Shown here in pieces: positions 52,095 through 59,851 of a stretch of DNA of 59,851 bases. Origin of the DNA: an uncultured Ruminococcus sp. (lineage in GTDB: Bacteria > Bacillota > Clostridia > Monoglobales > Monoglobaceae); assembly GCA_902797885.1 (NCBI GenBank), contig CADBUP010000012.1, positions 1 to 59,851 of the forward strand, in the 5' to 3' direction. The stretch's first letter is position 1; every line of letters starts with the position of its first letter. The notes under the pieces are model-generated. The model did not search any database, was not told the DNA's origin, and saw only the letters and a program-made list of their open reading frames with translations. The translations under genes were made by a program, and so were the position numbers.

Positions 52095-52697
52095 CTATTT
52101 AATAAATTCGCGGACGCGGAAGGTAACACCGCAGTCCTCCGCAATTTTGCGGCATTGCTCAATTTCCTCGGGTTTCATTATATCCACAACGGAGAGCACT
52201 ACCTCCGGTACGTGCCGCTTCGCGAGTCTTGCAAATTCCAAAAGACCGGTATATGCTTCTTCGCCGAACTCGCTTTTACAGAGCTTCTGATATTTTTCGG
52301 CGTTTTCGGCGTTAAGACTGATTGAAACACAATCTATTATCCCTTCAAGCTGCGGCGTTATATCCTTCTTATATATCATATTCGCCTGACCGTTTGTGTT
52401 AATGCGGATTTTAATATCCGGATGATTTTTCTTGAGCCATTTTGCGATTTCTATAACAACATCGGCTCTCATCATCGGTTCGCCATAGCCGCAAAAAACA
52501 ACAGCGTCATATTCCGAAAGGTCACGCCTTTTAAAATCGGTTTTGATTTCATCAATGGTCGGTTCGCGGTCAAGCCAAAGGTTGTCCTTTCCGTTTACAG
52601 TATCATGTTTGTTTCTCACACAGAAAGTACAAGCGTTGCTGCAGCGGTTTGTGATGTTTACATATAATGAGCTTCCGAGTTCATATGTTATCGTCAT
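52095..52697 (-). CDS. TatD-associated radical SAM protein
   Basis: A 200-residue radical SAM enzyme of the short TatD-associated type. The 4Fe-4S cluster motif is CSNACTFC, followed by VRNKHDTVNG. The SAM-binding GGE-like motif is YGEPMMRADV, and later strands are IRINTNGQ and CVSISLNAE. The partner in the family name, tatD, lies 2.5 kb away at 55209, on the other strand. The reaction is unknown. The family is small and has no SPASM or other accessory domain. GGTGAC precedes ATG 52697. Confidence 0.82.
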   Translation of the reverse strand: MTITYELGSSLYVNITNRCSNACTFCVRNKHDTVNGKDNLWLDREPTIDEIKTDFKRRDLSEYDAVVFCGYGEPMMRADVVIEIAKWLKKNHPDIKIRINTNGQANMIYKKDITPQLEGIIDCVSISLNAENAEKYQKLCKSEFGEEAYTGLLEFARLAKRHVPEVVLSVVDIMKPEEIEQCRKIAEDCGVTFRVREFIK

Positions 52698-52763
52698 TTA
52701 TGTCACCTCTTAATAATATTTTAACATATTATATCCAAATTGTCAAAAAACAGACCGAAATAT

Positions 52764-53204
52764 CTACAGACTTTCGATTTCCATAATCTTTTCGACACGG
52801 CGTGAATGCCTGCCGCCGAGATGCGTCTGGCCGAGATATGCCTTGACTATTTCGAGCGCGAGGTCAGGACCGGTGATTCGTTCGCCAAGGCAGATAATCT
52901 GTGCGTCGTTATGCTGCTTCGCCATTTTTGCGCTATATGTATCGGTGACGTGTGCCGCACGGATTCCGCGTACCTTGTTTGCGGCTATACTCATTCCTAT
53001 GCCTGTTCCGCAAATCAGGATTCCGCAGTCAAAATCCTCGTCTCTTACCGCAAGGCTGACGGTTTTGGCAATATCGGGATAGTCCACCGATTCGGGGGTG
53101 TCTGTTCCGAAATCCTTGACTTCAAAACCGTTTTCGGTCAGATATTCCTTGATATACGCCTTGTGATTGATGCCGCCGTGGTCGCTTCCTATTGCTATTC
53201 TCAT
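52764..53204 (-). CDS. rpiB: Ribose-5-phosphate isomerase B
   Basis: Interconverts ribose 5-phosphate and ribulose 5-phosphate. The 146-residue length is normal. The N-terminus GSDHGGINHKAYIKEYL and the catalytic region DCGILICGTGIGMSIAANKV (catalytic Cys) are typical, as are the conserved HNDAQIICLGER and GRHSRRV near the C-terminus. GGAG precedes ATG 53204. Some relatives act on allose or galactose 6-phosphate, which cannot be excluded. Confidence 0.9.
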   Translation of the reverse strand: MRIAIGSDHGGINHKAYIKEYLTENGFEVKDFGTDTPESVDYPDIAKTVSLAVRDEDFDCGILICGTGIGMSIAANKVRGIRAAHVTDTYSAKMAKQHNDAQIICLGERITGPDLALEIVKAYLGQTHLGGRHSRRVEKIMEIESL

Positions 53205-53317
53205 AATTTATCGCTCCTTTGGGCGTGGCGCCCTAAATTCTTCTCTTGTTACATAATATATCAAACATTAACAAAAAAATCAACCCAAACAGAGCCAAAA
53301 ATTCTTTAATATTATAG

Positions 53318-53346
53318 TTGTATTTGGACAAGTTTAATAGTATAAT
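53318..53346 (+). promoter_or_regulatory. Sigma-A promoter for pgcA
   Basis: TTGTAT (53318-53323), a 17-base spacer and TATAAT (53341-53346), about 95 bases before the pgcA start. Confidence 0.65.
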
Positions 53347-53439
53347 ATAAGTGCAATAATAAAAAGCAATATTACAGCCTGAAAAAAGGACTGTGTTTAC
53401 CGAAAACAAATTTACTTGACTTTATTGGAGGTATTAATA

Positions 53440-55161
53440 ATGGATTATAAGAAGGAATATCAGAGATGGCTTGATAATGCCGATGCGGAGACCGTAGCTG
53501 AGCTTAACGGAATTAAAGATGATGAGAAGGAAATCGAAGAACGTTTTTATAAGAACCTTGAATTCGGAACGGCCGGTCTGCGCGGAATAATCGGCGCGGG
53601 TCCCAATCGTATGAACTCATATGTGGTGGGCCAGGCGACTCAGGGACTTGCAAACCAGCTTATTAAGACGAACCCCGCGGGAACGGAGCTTAGCGTTGCT
53701 ATCGCATATGACAGCCGTATTAAGTCTGACGAATTCGCAAAGACATCAGCCGCGATACTTGCGGCAAACGGAATTAAGGTATATCTGTTCGAAGAATTAA
53801 AACCGGTGCCTGAGCTTTCGTTTACCGTTCGTTATAAAAAGGCGACGGCGGGAATTGTTATAACGGCAAGTCATAACCCGGCGAAGTATAACGGATATAA
53901 GGTTTATGGCGCTGACGGTGCACAGCTGAACCCTGAGCTTGCGGCGGTTGTGCTTGAAGAAATCGAGAAGACAGATATTTTCACGGGGGTTAAGACCTGT
54001 GACTTTGATAAGGCTGTTGCCGAAGGCACTATTGTAATGATTGGCGATGAGGTAGAGGAGGCATATCTCGATTGCGTTCAGGCACAGTGTATAAATCCCG
54101 AGCTTGTCAGAGAAAAGGGCGACACACTTAAATTTGTATACACACCGTTTCACGGAACAGGAAACAAGCCCGTCCGCAAGATTTTAAAGAGGATTGGCTT
54201 TGATAACGTCGTCGTGGTAAAGGAACAGGAAATGCCTGACGGAAGATTTCCGACCGTTAAGTCGCCTAACCCCGAGAATAAAGAGGGCTTTAAGCTTGCC
54301 ATCGGCTACGCTAAGGAATGCGGCGCGGATTTGATTATAGGAACGGATCCGGATGCGGACCGCGTCGGAATCATAGTTAAAAATAAAGAGGGCGAGTATG
54401 TAAACTTTACCGGAAACCAGGTAGGCGCTCTGCTTTCCGAATACATTCTGTCATCTCTTAAAGAGCGGGGAGAGCTTCCGAAGGACGGATATATAGTAAA
54501 GACTATAGTTACCACCAACCTTGTTAAGGCAATCTGTTCCGCTTACGGCGTTGAGATGAAGGAGGTTCTGACCGGCTTTAAGTTTATAGGCGAGAAGATT
54601 AAAGAGTCAGAGCAAACAGGTGTCGGAACATATCTTTTCGGATTTGAAGAGAGCTACGGTTATCTTAAGGGAACATATGCACGCGATAAGGATGCGGTTG
54701 TTGCGACAATGCTTATCGCAGAGATGACGCTTTATTATCGCGAAAAGGGAATCACCCTTTCGGAACAGATGGAGAATATCTATAAAAAATACGGCTATTA
54801 CGTTGAGTATGTTGAATCCGTTGTTATGGAGGGTATGGACGGAAGTGCAAAAATTTCCGGAATTATGGATAACCTTCGCGAGAATACGCCGCAGAGTGTT
54901 GCGGGAAAGAAGGTTGTGGCTGTGCGTGATTATGAGACATCGGTTCGTACCGAACTTGAAAGCGGCAAGAAGGAGGAAATTCTCCTTCCTAAGTCAAATG
55001 TGATTTACCTTGAGCTTGAAGATGGCAATAACTTTGTTGTCCGCCCTTCGGGAACCGAGCCTAAAATTAAGCTTTATTGTCTGATGCGCGGAGACAGCAA
55101 GACCGAGGCAGAGGCTCTTGTTGAGGCTGTCAAGGCGGATATTAAAAATATTGTAAAATAG
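53440..55161 (+). CDS. pgcA: Phosphoglucomutase/phosphomannomutase, PgcA-type
   Basis: Interconverts hexose 1- and 6-phosphates, feeding UDP-glucose or GDP-mannose synthesis and helping enter monosaccharides from the carbohydrate locus. The 573-residue protein has the four domains of the alpha-D-phosphohexomutase family: GTAGLRGIIGAGPNRMN, the phosphoserine loop ITASHNPAKYNGYKVYG, the metal loop GTDPDADRVGIIV, the sugar loop GFEESYGYLKG and the C-terminal phosphate-binding RPSGTEPKIKLY. ATG 53440 is preferred over a TTG at 53416 because GGAGG lies 8 bases before it. Confidence 0.93.
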   Translation: MDYKKEYQRWLDNADAETVAELNGIKDDEKEIEERFYKNLEFGTAGLRGIIGAGPNRMNSYVVGQATQGLANQLIKTNPAGTELSVAIAYDSRIKSDEFAKTSAAILAANGIKVYLFEELKPVPELSFTVRYKKATAGIVITASHNPAKYNGYKVYGADGAQLNPELAAVVLEEIEKTDIFTGVKTCDFDKAVAEGTIVMIGDEVEEAYLDCVQAQCINPELVREKGDTLKFVYTPFHGTGNKPVRKILKRIGFDNVVVVKEQEMPDGRFPTVKSPNPENKEGFKLAIGYAKECGADLIIGTDPDADRVGIIVKNKEGEYVNFTGNQVGALLSEYILSSLKERGELPKDGYIVKTIVTTNLVKAICSAYGVEMKEVLTGFKFIGEKIKESEQTGVGTYLFGFEESYGYLKGTYARDKDAVVATMLIAEMTLYYREKGITLSEQMENIYKKYGYYVEYVESVVMEGMDGSAKISGIMDNLRENTPQSVAGKKVVAVRDYETSVRTELESGKKEEILLPKSNVIYLELEDGNNFVVRPSGTEPKIKLYCLMRGDSKTEAEALVEAVKADIKNIVK

Positions 55162-55208
55162 ACGGTGTACTTTATTTATAGAAGAGATAAGAAAAGGACA
55201 GAAGGATT

Positions 55209-55973
55209 ATGCTATTTGACACACACGCTCATTTTGACGATGAGCAGTTTGATAAAGACCGCGACGAGGTTTTAAAAAGCCTGAAAAACTATGGCGTAAC
55301 AAATATAACAAACATAGGTTCAAGTATGCAGACGTCAAGAAGTTCGGCGGAACTTGCCGATAAATATGATTTTGTGTATGCTTCGGTTGGGGTTCACCCG
55401 AGTGAGACGGGCGGTCTGACAGAATCGGATATTGAAGAGATTAAGGCTCTCGCACAAAAGCCAAAGGTTCGTGCAATCGGCGAGATTGGACTTGATTATC
55501 ACTATCCGGATGATGTTCCGCCGGAGATACAAAAGAAATGGTTTATACGTCAGCTTGAACTTGCACAGGAGATAAATATGCCGGTCGTTATTCACGATAG
55601 GGATTCAAAGGGCGAGTGCCTTGAAATCCTAAAAGAAAAGAAGATTTCAAACGGTGTTGTACACTGCTTTTCGGGCAGCGCGGAAACCGCAAAGGAAATA
55701 TTAAGGTTGGGTATGATGATTTCTTTCACCGGGGTTTTGACTTTTAAAAATGCAAGGCGCGCCGTTCAGGCATGCGAGGTGATTCCGCTTGACAGGCTGA
55801 TGATAGAGACTGACTGTCCTTATATGGCGCCCGAACCGCATCGCGGAGAACGGAATTTCAGCGGTTATGTGGAATTTGTTGCACGGAAGATGGCGGAGAT
55901 AAAAGGCGTTTCTTATGAAGAAATATGCGAAATAACGACGAGAAACGCCAAAAGGTTTTACGGAGTTAAATAA
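55209..55973 (+). CDS. tatD: TatD-family deoxyribonuclease
   Basis: A metal-dependent nuclease of the amidohydrolase fold, 254 residues, with DTHAHFDDEQFD at the N-terminus, the family motifs IGEIGLDYHY and FIRQLELAQEINMPVVIHDRD, VVHCFSG, and the C-terminal ETDCPYMAPEPHRGERN. TatD enzymes degrade DNA and are also linked to twin-arginine-secretion quality control. AGGACAGAAGG precedes ATG 55209, 47 bases after pgcA. A strong terminator follows. Confidence 0.9.
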   Translation: MLFDTHAHFDDEQFDKDRDEVLKSLKNYGVTNITNIGSSMQTSRSSAELADKYDFVYASVGVHPSETGGLTESDIEEIKALAQKPKVRAIGEIGLDYHYPDDVPPEIQKKWFIRQLELAQEINMPVVIHDRDSKGECLEILKEKKISNGVVHCFSGSAETAKEILRLGMMISFTGVLTFKNARRAVQACEVIPLDRLMIETDCPYMAPEPHRGERNFSGYVEFVARKMAEIKGVSYEEICEITTRNAKRFYGVK

Positions 55974-56025
55974 CGAATGGCTCAAGAGGGGGGACTCTCT
56001 TGAGCCATTCGTGAAATTTTTTGAG
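55974..56025 (+). terminator. Intrinsic terminator after tatD
   Basis: CGAATGGCTCAAGAG pairs perfectly with CTCTTGAGCCATTCG (stem 15 bp, loop GGGGGACT), followed by a short A-tract and a T-rich run. Confidence 0.88.
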
Positions 56026-56032
56026 AAAACAC

Positions 56033-56061
56033 TTGACAAGCAGCTAAAAACCTGTTATAAT
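56033..56061 (+). promoter_or_regulatory. Sigma-A promoter for rpmG-secE-nusG
   Basis: TTGACA (56033-56038), exactly 17 bases, TATAAT (56056-56061): a perfect consensus promoter as expected for ribosomal genes. Confidence 0.88.
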
Positions 56062-56168
56062 AATCTTACCTCTGTAAAAGGGGTTTTATTTGTGTTGACG
56101 AAAGCCCTGCTTTTGAAATCAACTTGAATAAGGTTGAAATTAAATTGAAATAATGAGGTGAACATAAG

Positions 56169-56318
56169 ATGCAGACTAAGATCACATTGGCATGCACAGA
56201 GTGCAAGCAGAGAAATTATGATACAACAAAGAACAAGCAGAACTGCCCCGACAGATTGGAACTTAAAAAGTACTGCCGTTTCTGCAAAAAGCACACACTG
56301 CATAAGGAAACGAAATAA
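56169..56318 (+). CDS. rpmG: 50S ribosomal protein L33
   Basis: A 49-residue ribosomal protein that was found by reading the region directly. It starts [17 protein letters not shown], with zinc-ligand pairs Cys9/Cys12 and Cys36/Cys39 (the zinc-containing C+ form), and ends [17 protein letters not shown] precedes ATG 56169. It opens the rpmG-secE-nusG operon, 13 bases before secE. C+ paralogues are zinc-rich and are replaced by C-minus forms under zinc limitation in some Bacillota. Confidence 0.92.
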   Translation: MQTKITLACTECKQRNYDTTKNKQNCPDRLELKKYCRFCKKHTLHKETK

Positions 56319-56331
56319 GGAGTGTAGGATT

Positions 56332-56541
56332 ATGGATCAGGCAAAGCCTAAGTTTTTTGCAAGAATAGCAAATTATTTTAAAGATGTAAAAGCCGAGATG
56401 AAAAAGGTTGTATGGCCTTCCCTCGAAAAGGTAAAACAGAACACTATTACCGTTCTTGTTTACGTTTTGATTGTAGGTGTTGTTATTTGCGGCCTTGATT
56501 GGCTGTTTACGTGGCTCATGTCACTGTTTCTTAACAGATAA
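56332..56541 (+). CDS. secE: Preprotein translocase subunit SecE
   Basis: A 69-residue membrane protein that clamps SecY in the SecYEG channel. It shows the conserved amphipathic segment DVKAEMKKVVWPSLEKVKQN and one membrane helix (TVLVYVLIVGVVICGLDWLF). GGAGTG precedes ATG 56332. The position between rpmG and nusG is the standard one. The longer open frame that extends upstream is not a gene; it overlaps rpmG. Confidence 0.92.
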   Translation: MDQAKPKFFARIANYFKDVKAEMKKVVWPSLEKVKQNTITVLVYVLIVGVVICGLDWLFTWLMSLFLNR

Positions 56542-56573
56542 TTACAGGAGGGAAGGGATTTTTCCCGATTTAT

Positions 56574-57098
56574 ATGGCTTCAAAAGACGCGAAATGGTAT
56601 GTTGCACATACTTATTCCGGCTATGAAAATAAAGTAATGGCCGATATAATGAAAACCGTCGAGAACAGAAATATGTCTGACGTTATACAAGAGATTAAAG
56701 TTCCGATGGAAGAGGTTGTCGAAGTTAAGGACAACAAAAAGAAAACGGTTGAGCGCAAGATATTCCCCAGCTATGTCATGATTAAGATGATTATGACTGA
56801 CGAGAGTTGGTATGTTGTCAGAAACTGTCGTGGCGTTACGGGTTTTGTCGGCCCGGGTTCAAAGCCGGTGCCGCTTACTGACGCTGAGGTTGAGTCTATG
56901 GGGCTTGAACATAAGTCCGTACAGCTTGACTTTAAAGAAGGCGATAATATCAGAGTTAAATATGGACCTCTTGAAGGCTTCGTAGGGGTCATCACCGAAA
57001 TCCTGATGGATAAGAAAAAGGTTCACGCAAAGGTTTCGATGTTCGGCCGTGATACCGATGTTGAGCTTGAGTTCAACCAGGTAGGAACTTTGGTTTAA
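56574..57098 (+). CDS. nusG: Transcription termination/antitermination protein NusG
   Basis: A 174-residue RNA-polymerase factor: an NGN domain (KWYVAHTYSGYENKVMADIM, MTDESWYVVRNCRGVTGFVG) and a C-terminal KOW domain (FKEGDNIRVKYGPLEGFVG). The ribosome binding site GGAGGGAAGGGA is separated from ATG 56574 by about 17 bases, too far for normal initiation. The intervening GGGA-TTTT-TCCC can fold as a small hairpin that would bring the site to normal distance. Confidence 0.92.
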   Translation: MASKDAKWYVAHTYSGYENKVMADIMKTVENRNMSDVIQEIKVPMEEVVEVKDNKKKTVERKIFPSYVMIKMIMTDESWYVVRNCRGVTGFVGPGSKPVPLTDAEVESMGLEHKSVQLDFKEGDNIRVKYGPLEGFVGVITEILMDKKKVHAKVSMFGRDTDVELEFNQVGTLV

Positions 57099-57161
57099 TC
57101 GCATAAAATTGTTACCCACACGGCTGAGTCCGTTTATATATTCCGTCGCTCTGCGGCGGTT

Positions 57162-57200
57162 GTGGGAGGGATGTGCATAAGTATATCCCGATATTACCAC
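57162..57200 (+). promoter_or_regulatory. Probable L1-type leader motif before rplK
   Basis: GTGGGAGGG begins at 57162 and ACCAC ends at 57200, forming the outer strands of a short structure; the same pair recurs before rplA (57674-57706). Such GTGGGAGG / CCAC leaders upstream of rplK and rplA are candidate autogenous L1-binding sites in Bacillota. Confidence 0.5.
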
Positions 57201-57228
57201 GTTTGTGAAATGAGGAGGTGTATTCATA

Positions 57229-57654
57229 ATGGCACAGAAAATTACCGGTTACATTAAACTGCAGATTCCCGCAGGTAAGGCTACTCCGGCTCCCCCGGTT
57301 GGTCCTGCTCTCGGTCAGCATGGTGTTAACATCATGGACTTTACAAAGCAGTTTAACGAGAAAACTCAAAAGGATGCAGGTCTGATTATCCCGGTTGTTA
57401 TTACCGTATATCAGGATCGTTCCTTTACCTTTGTTACAAAAACTCCGCCGGCTCCTGTTCTTATCAAGAAAGCTTGTAAGATTCAGAGCGGTTCGGGCGT
57501 ACCTAACAAGACAAAGGTTGCACAGCTCAGCAAAGCTGATCTTAAGGCTATCGCTGAACAGAAGATGCCCGATCTTAACGCTGCTTCAATCGAAGCCGCA
57601 ATGTCAATGATCGCCGGCACAGCCCGTTCAATGGGTGTTACTGTTGAGGAATAA
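57229..57654 (+). CDS. rplK: 50S ribosomal protein L11
   Basis: A 141-residue protein of the GTPase-associated centre, with conserved [20 protein letters not shown], the linker [16 protein letters not shown] and C-terminal [11 protein letters not shown]. It begins [27 protein letters not shown] precedes ATG 57229. It heads the rplK-rplA unit. Confidence 0.94.
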   Translation: MAQKITGYIKLQIPAGKATPAPPVGPALGQHGVNIMDFTKQFNEKTQKDAGLIIPVVITVYQDRSFTFVTKTPPAPVLIKKACKIQSGSGVPNKTKVAQLSKADLKAIAEQKMPDLNAASIEAAMSMIAGTARSMGVTVEE

Positions 57655-57673
57655 TTCGACAGTTCTTAAAATA

Positions 57674-57706
57674 GTGGGAGGGGCGCAAGACGTCCTGCTG
57701 AACCAC
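57674..57706 (+). promoter_or_regulatory. Probable L1-type leader motif before rplA
   Basis: GTGGGAGGGG (57674-57683) with ACCAC (57702-57706), the same arrangement as before rplK, in the 69-base gap between rplK and rplA. Confidence 0.5.
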
Positions 57707-57723
57707 CATAGGAGGATTTTAAA

Positions 57724-58416
57724 TTGAAGAAAGGTAAAAAGTATCAGGACAGCGTAAAGCTGCTTGAAAAGGGTAAGTTATACGACACCGCTGACGCTTT
57801 GGATTTGGTTTGCAAAACTGCAACGGCAAAGTTTGACGAAACCGTTGAACTCCACGTTAAGCTCGGTGTTGATTCAAGACACGCTGACCAGCAGGTTAGA
57901 GGTGCGGTTGTACTTCCTAACGGAACGGGTAAAAATGTTCGTGTTTTGGTTTTCGCACGTGAGGGCAAGGCTGATGAGGCTAAGGCTGCAGGTGCGGATT
58001 ATGTAGGTGCGGAAGAGCTCGCACAGAAGATTCAGTCAGAGAACTGGTTCGATTTTGATGTTGTTGTTGCAACCCCGGATATGATGGGTGTTGTAGGTAG
58101 AATAGGTAGAATATTGGGCCCAAAGGGACTTATGCCTAACCCGAAAGCCGGTACGGTTACACCTGATGTTACCCGTGCAATCAACGAGATTAAATCAGGT
58201 AAGATTGAGTACCGTCTCGACAAGAGCAATATTATCCACTGCCCCATCGGAAAGGCTTCCTTCGGAGCAGAGAAGCTTGCGGCAAACTTTGAGGCGCTTA
58301 TGGGCGCAATCATCAAGGCAAAGCCCGCGGCGGCAAAGGGTCAGTATTTGAGATCGGTTACCATTGCTTCTACAATGGGTCCCGGTATCAAGTTGAATCC
58401 GAACAAGCTTGTATAA
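57724..58416 (+). CDS. rplA: 50S ribosomal protein L1
   Basis: A 230-residue L1-stalk protein and autogenous regulator. Key segments are [40 protein letters not shown] (the RNA-binding loop) and [17 protein letters not shown]. It starts with TTG 57724 ([10 protein letters not shown]), preceded by GGAGG 8-12 bases upstream. It lies 69 bases after rplK. Confidence 0.94.
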   Translation: MKKGKKYQDSVKLLEKGKLYDTADALDLVCKTATAKFDETVELHVKLGVDSRHADQQVRGAVVLPNGTGKNVRVLVFAREGKADEAKAAGADYVGAEELAQKIQSENWFDFDVVVATPDMMGVVGRIGRILGPKGLMPNPKAGTVTPDVTRAINEIKSGKIEYRLDKSNIIHCPIGKASFGAEKLAANFEALMGAIIKAKPAAAKGQYLRSVTIASTMGPGIKLNPNKLV

Positions 58417-58435
58417 GATAAAAATTAAATTAATA

Positions 58436-58545
58436 TAGGTTCCGCAGACAGCAGGTGGCATTGCCGTAAATCCTGCCGAGGATAAAATGCAAATTTATTG
58501 CAATTTCTCCCTGTGCGTCTGCTTGGCGCACAGGGCTTTTCATTG
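58436..58545 (+). promoter_or_regulatory. Ribosomal protein L10 leader (L10/L12 operon attenuator)
   Basis: The region holds the L10-binding core, with GCAGACAGCAGGTGG followed by GTAAATCCTGCCGAGG. Next comes an intrinsic terminator, CCCTGTGCG (58509-58517) pairing with CGCACAGGG (58527-58535) and CTTTT. L10 binding lets the cell stop transcription of rplJ-rplL when protein is in excess, which is known for this leader class. Confidence 0.85.
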
Positions 58546-58600
58546 GCTCTGCTGATGATATTCCATAGCGGAATTAAAAGGCAGAAAGGAGGAAATTATA

Positions 58601-59179
58601 TTGCCAAGTCAGAAGGTTTTAGAAAGTAAAAAGGCGATAGTTGAACAACTCAAGGAAAGATTTCAGAACGCTCAGGCAGGTGTTCTTGCCGATTACAGAG
58701 GTTTGACAGTTGCTCAGGATACTGAGCTTCGTGTTAAGCTGAGAGAGGCGGGCGTAGAATACGCTGTTGTTAAGAATAACCTTACTCGTTTCGCTGTAAA
58801 CGAGCTCGGTATGAATGAGCTTGATGAGGTTCTTCACGGACCTACTGCCATTGCTACAAGTGAAACAGATGTTGTGGCTCCGGCTAAGGTTCTGGTCGAT
58901 TTTGCAAAAGATAACGAGGCTCTTGAAATCAAGGGTGGTTTTATAGACGGTAAGGTTGTTTCTCTTGATGAAATCAAGGTATACGCATCAATCCCGTCAA
59001 AGGAAGTTCTTATTTCAAAGATGCTTGGTTCGCTGCAGTCACCTATCAGCAAACTTGCAAGAACATTGCAGGCTATTGTTGACGAGGAGGCTACACCCGG
59101 AAAGGCTGCTGAAGCGGCTCCTGCTGAAGAAACAGCTCCTGCTGAAGAAGCTTCTTCAGATACAGCAACCGAAGAATAA
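58601..59179 (+). CDS. rplJ: 50S ribosomal protein L10
   Basis: A 192-residue stalk-base protein. The L10 domain covers residues about 1-165 (VLESKKAIVEQLKERFQNAQ, YAVVKNNLTRFAVNE, LLGSLQSPISKLARTLQAI-like end). It is followed by an extra Ala/Glu-rich tail (residues about 167-192, PAEETAPAEEAS) not found in the common 165-175-residue proteins. It starts with TTG 58601; GGAGG lies 8 bases upstream. Translation follows the L10 leader. Confidence 0.93.
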   Translation: MPSQKVLESKKAIVEQLKERFQNAQAGVLADYRGLTVAQDTELRVKLREAGVEYAVVKNNLTRFAVNELGMNELDEVLHGPTAIATSETDVVAPAKVLVDFAKDNEALEIKGGFIDGKVVSLDEIKVYASIPSKEVLISKMLGSLQSPISKLARTLQAIVDEEATPGKAAEAAPAEETAPAEEASSDTATEE

Positions 59180-59243
59180 TTCTCGGTTTGTGATTATTTA
59201 TTAAAAAACTTAAAGAAATTTTATAATATGGAGGAAATTTAAA

Positions 59244-59612
59244 ATGGCTGATGTAACAAAGATTCTTGATGAAATAAAAGAATTAACATTACTTGAAGTA
59301 AATGATTTGGTAAAAGCTTTGGAAGAGGAGTTCGGCGTATCTGCTGCTGCTCCGGTTATGGTTGCAGGTGCTGCAGGTGCCGGCGACGCTGCTGAAGAAA
59401 AGACTGAATTCGATGTTATCCTTGCTGCTGCAGGTGACCAGAAGATTAAGGTTATCAAGGTTGTAAGAGAAATCACCGGGCTTGGTCTTGCTGACGCAAA
59501 GGGTCTTGTTGACGGTGCTCCTAAGCCCGTTAAGGAAGGCGCTTCTAAGGACGAAGCTGAAGAAATCAAGACTAAGCTTGAAGAAGTTGGCGCAACAGTT
59601 GAACTTAAATAA
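59244..59612 (+). CDS. rplL: 50S ribosomal protein L7/L12
   Basis: A 122-residue stalk protein with an N-terminal dimerisation domain ([20 protein letters not shown]), an Ala/Gly hinge, and the C-terminal factor-binding domain ([21 protein letters not shown]). GGAGG precedes ATG 59244. It is the last gene of the ribosomal unit. Confidence 0.94.
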   Translation: MADVTKILDEIKELTLLEVNDLVKALEEEFGVSAAAPVMVAGAAGAGDAAEEKTEFDVILAAAGDQKIKVIKVVREITGLGLADAKGLVDGAPKPVKEGASKDEAEEIKTKLEEVGATVELK

Positions 59613-59624
59613 GCTTAGAATATT

Positions 59625-59655
59625 AAAAAAGTCCGGAATTTTTCCGGACTTTTTT
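59625..59655 (+). terminator. Intrinsic terminator after rplL
   Basis: AAAAAAGTCCGGAA pairs with TTCCGGACTTTTTT around a TTT loop. It has T-runs in both directions, so it also suits the convergent gene. Confidence 0.88.
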
Positions 59656-59682
59656 GTTGTATGAAAAATATAATTCCGACTC

Positions 59683-59851
59683 TTAACTTTTGTTAATTAA
59701 AGCGAGCAACTCGGTTTTGAGAGCCGCGACAGAATCATCAACATACTTTTTTGTCGCCGGATGGTAATCCGTTTTCGGTGTAAACGGTTGGTTGGGGACA
59801 GTAGTCCGAAGAACGGAAGTGTTTGTTGCCTTTCCGGCAAGATTTGAGTTA
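59683..59851 (-). CDS. Phage-tail-like protein, C-terminal fragment (runs off window)
   Basis: On the minus strand a frame of 56 codons runs from the window edge to TAA at 59683-59685, ending with the peptide YVDDSVAALKTELLALINKS. Upstream of that the residues PFTPKTDYHPATKKYVDDSV match the repeat used in phage tail and collar-type structural proteins (PxTPxxDYxPATKKYVDD). The N-terminal part is outside the window. It shows that a second phage-derived structural gene lies next to the ribosomal operon. Confidence 0.7.
   Translation of the reverse strand, partial: NSNLAGKATNTSVLRTTVPNQPFTPKTDYHPATKKYVDDSVAALKTELLALINKS

Noticed and set aside
56158-56331. Upstream extension of the secE reading frame
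   Set aside because: It overlaps rpmG on the same strand; secE has its own GGAGTG and ATG at 56332.
1-59851. tRNA, rRNA, CRISPR arrays and insertion sequences
   Set aside because: None was recognised by eye. No tRNA acceptor/T-loop pattern, no rRNA blocks and no transposase gene were seen; a dedicated tRNA search would settle the first point.

Overview
The window looks like the chromosome of an anaerobic, Gram-positive, low-to-mid GC Clostridia-type bacterium (Bacillota). Evidence is the mix of MutS2, PyrR, a YesM/YesN-type two-component pair, LplABC-type sugar transport without its own ATPase, S-layer-homology (SLH) anchored surface proteins, strong AGGAGG ribosome binding sites, and the secE-nusG-rplKAJL order. 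The combination of SLH domains and carbohydrate-binding modules resembles fibre-degrading gut Clostridia. Species cannot be fixed from this sequence.

Layout. 1-600 (minus): a barnase-type RNase toxin behind a phage-head-type zinc knuckle, followed by the first codons of a probable barstar-like inhibitor that runs off the window. 900-10700: housekeeping and metabolic genes (manA, an FAD oxidoreductase, a ComEC-like hydrolase, holA, a WalJ-like hydrolase, murA, an amidase, a LOG-family protein, an Lrp regulator with an aminotransferase). 8044-8329 holds an elaborate set of inverted repeats. 11169-28553: a 17-kb co-directional carbohydrate-use locus with two permeases, a binding lipoprotein, a YesM/YesN pair and five exported proteins. 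Three of these carry SLH domains and the last is a 1227-residue GH50-like glycoside hydrolase. The logic is surface capture and cleavage, import of oligosaccharides, and sensing by the two-component system.

28682-43026: mutS2, ppa and a FeoA-FeoB fusion (minus); uraA with an attenuator-like leader, pyrR, and an mscL with an added zinc ribbon (plus); then, on minus, a TetM-like translational GTPase fused to a Rae1/YacP NYN endonuclease domain, and a heterodimeric ABC exporter. 43344-49232: a small, scrambled prophage remnant (tail-fibre-like, portal, S24-type repressor, ArpU-like regulator, probable small terminase, TerL). 49402-51144: an SLH-anchored serpin behind an ECF-type promoter. 51175-55973: a DUF2156 protein, TatD-associated radical SAM protein, rpiB, pgcA and tatD. 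56169-59612: rpmG-secE-nusG-rplK-rplA-rplJ-rplL with ribosomal leaders. The last 170 bases hold the C-terminus of another phage-tail-like protein (minus).

Most unusual points: the TetM-like GTPase/Rae1 fusion, the MscL zinc ribbon, the S-layer serpin with its ECF promoter, the phage-knuckle barnase, a convergent-gene hairpin that gives two unrelated proteins the same last four residues, a 20-base repeat in two leaders, and a 16-base operator-like motif shared by two phage-type genes 42 kb apart.
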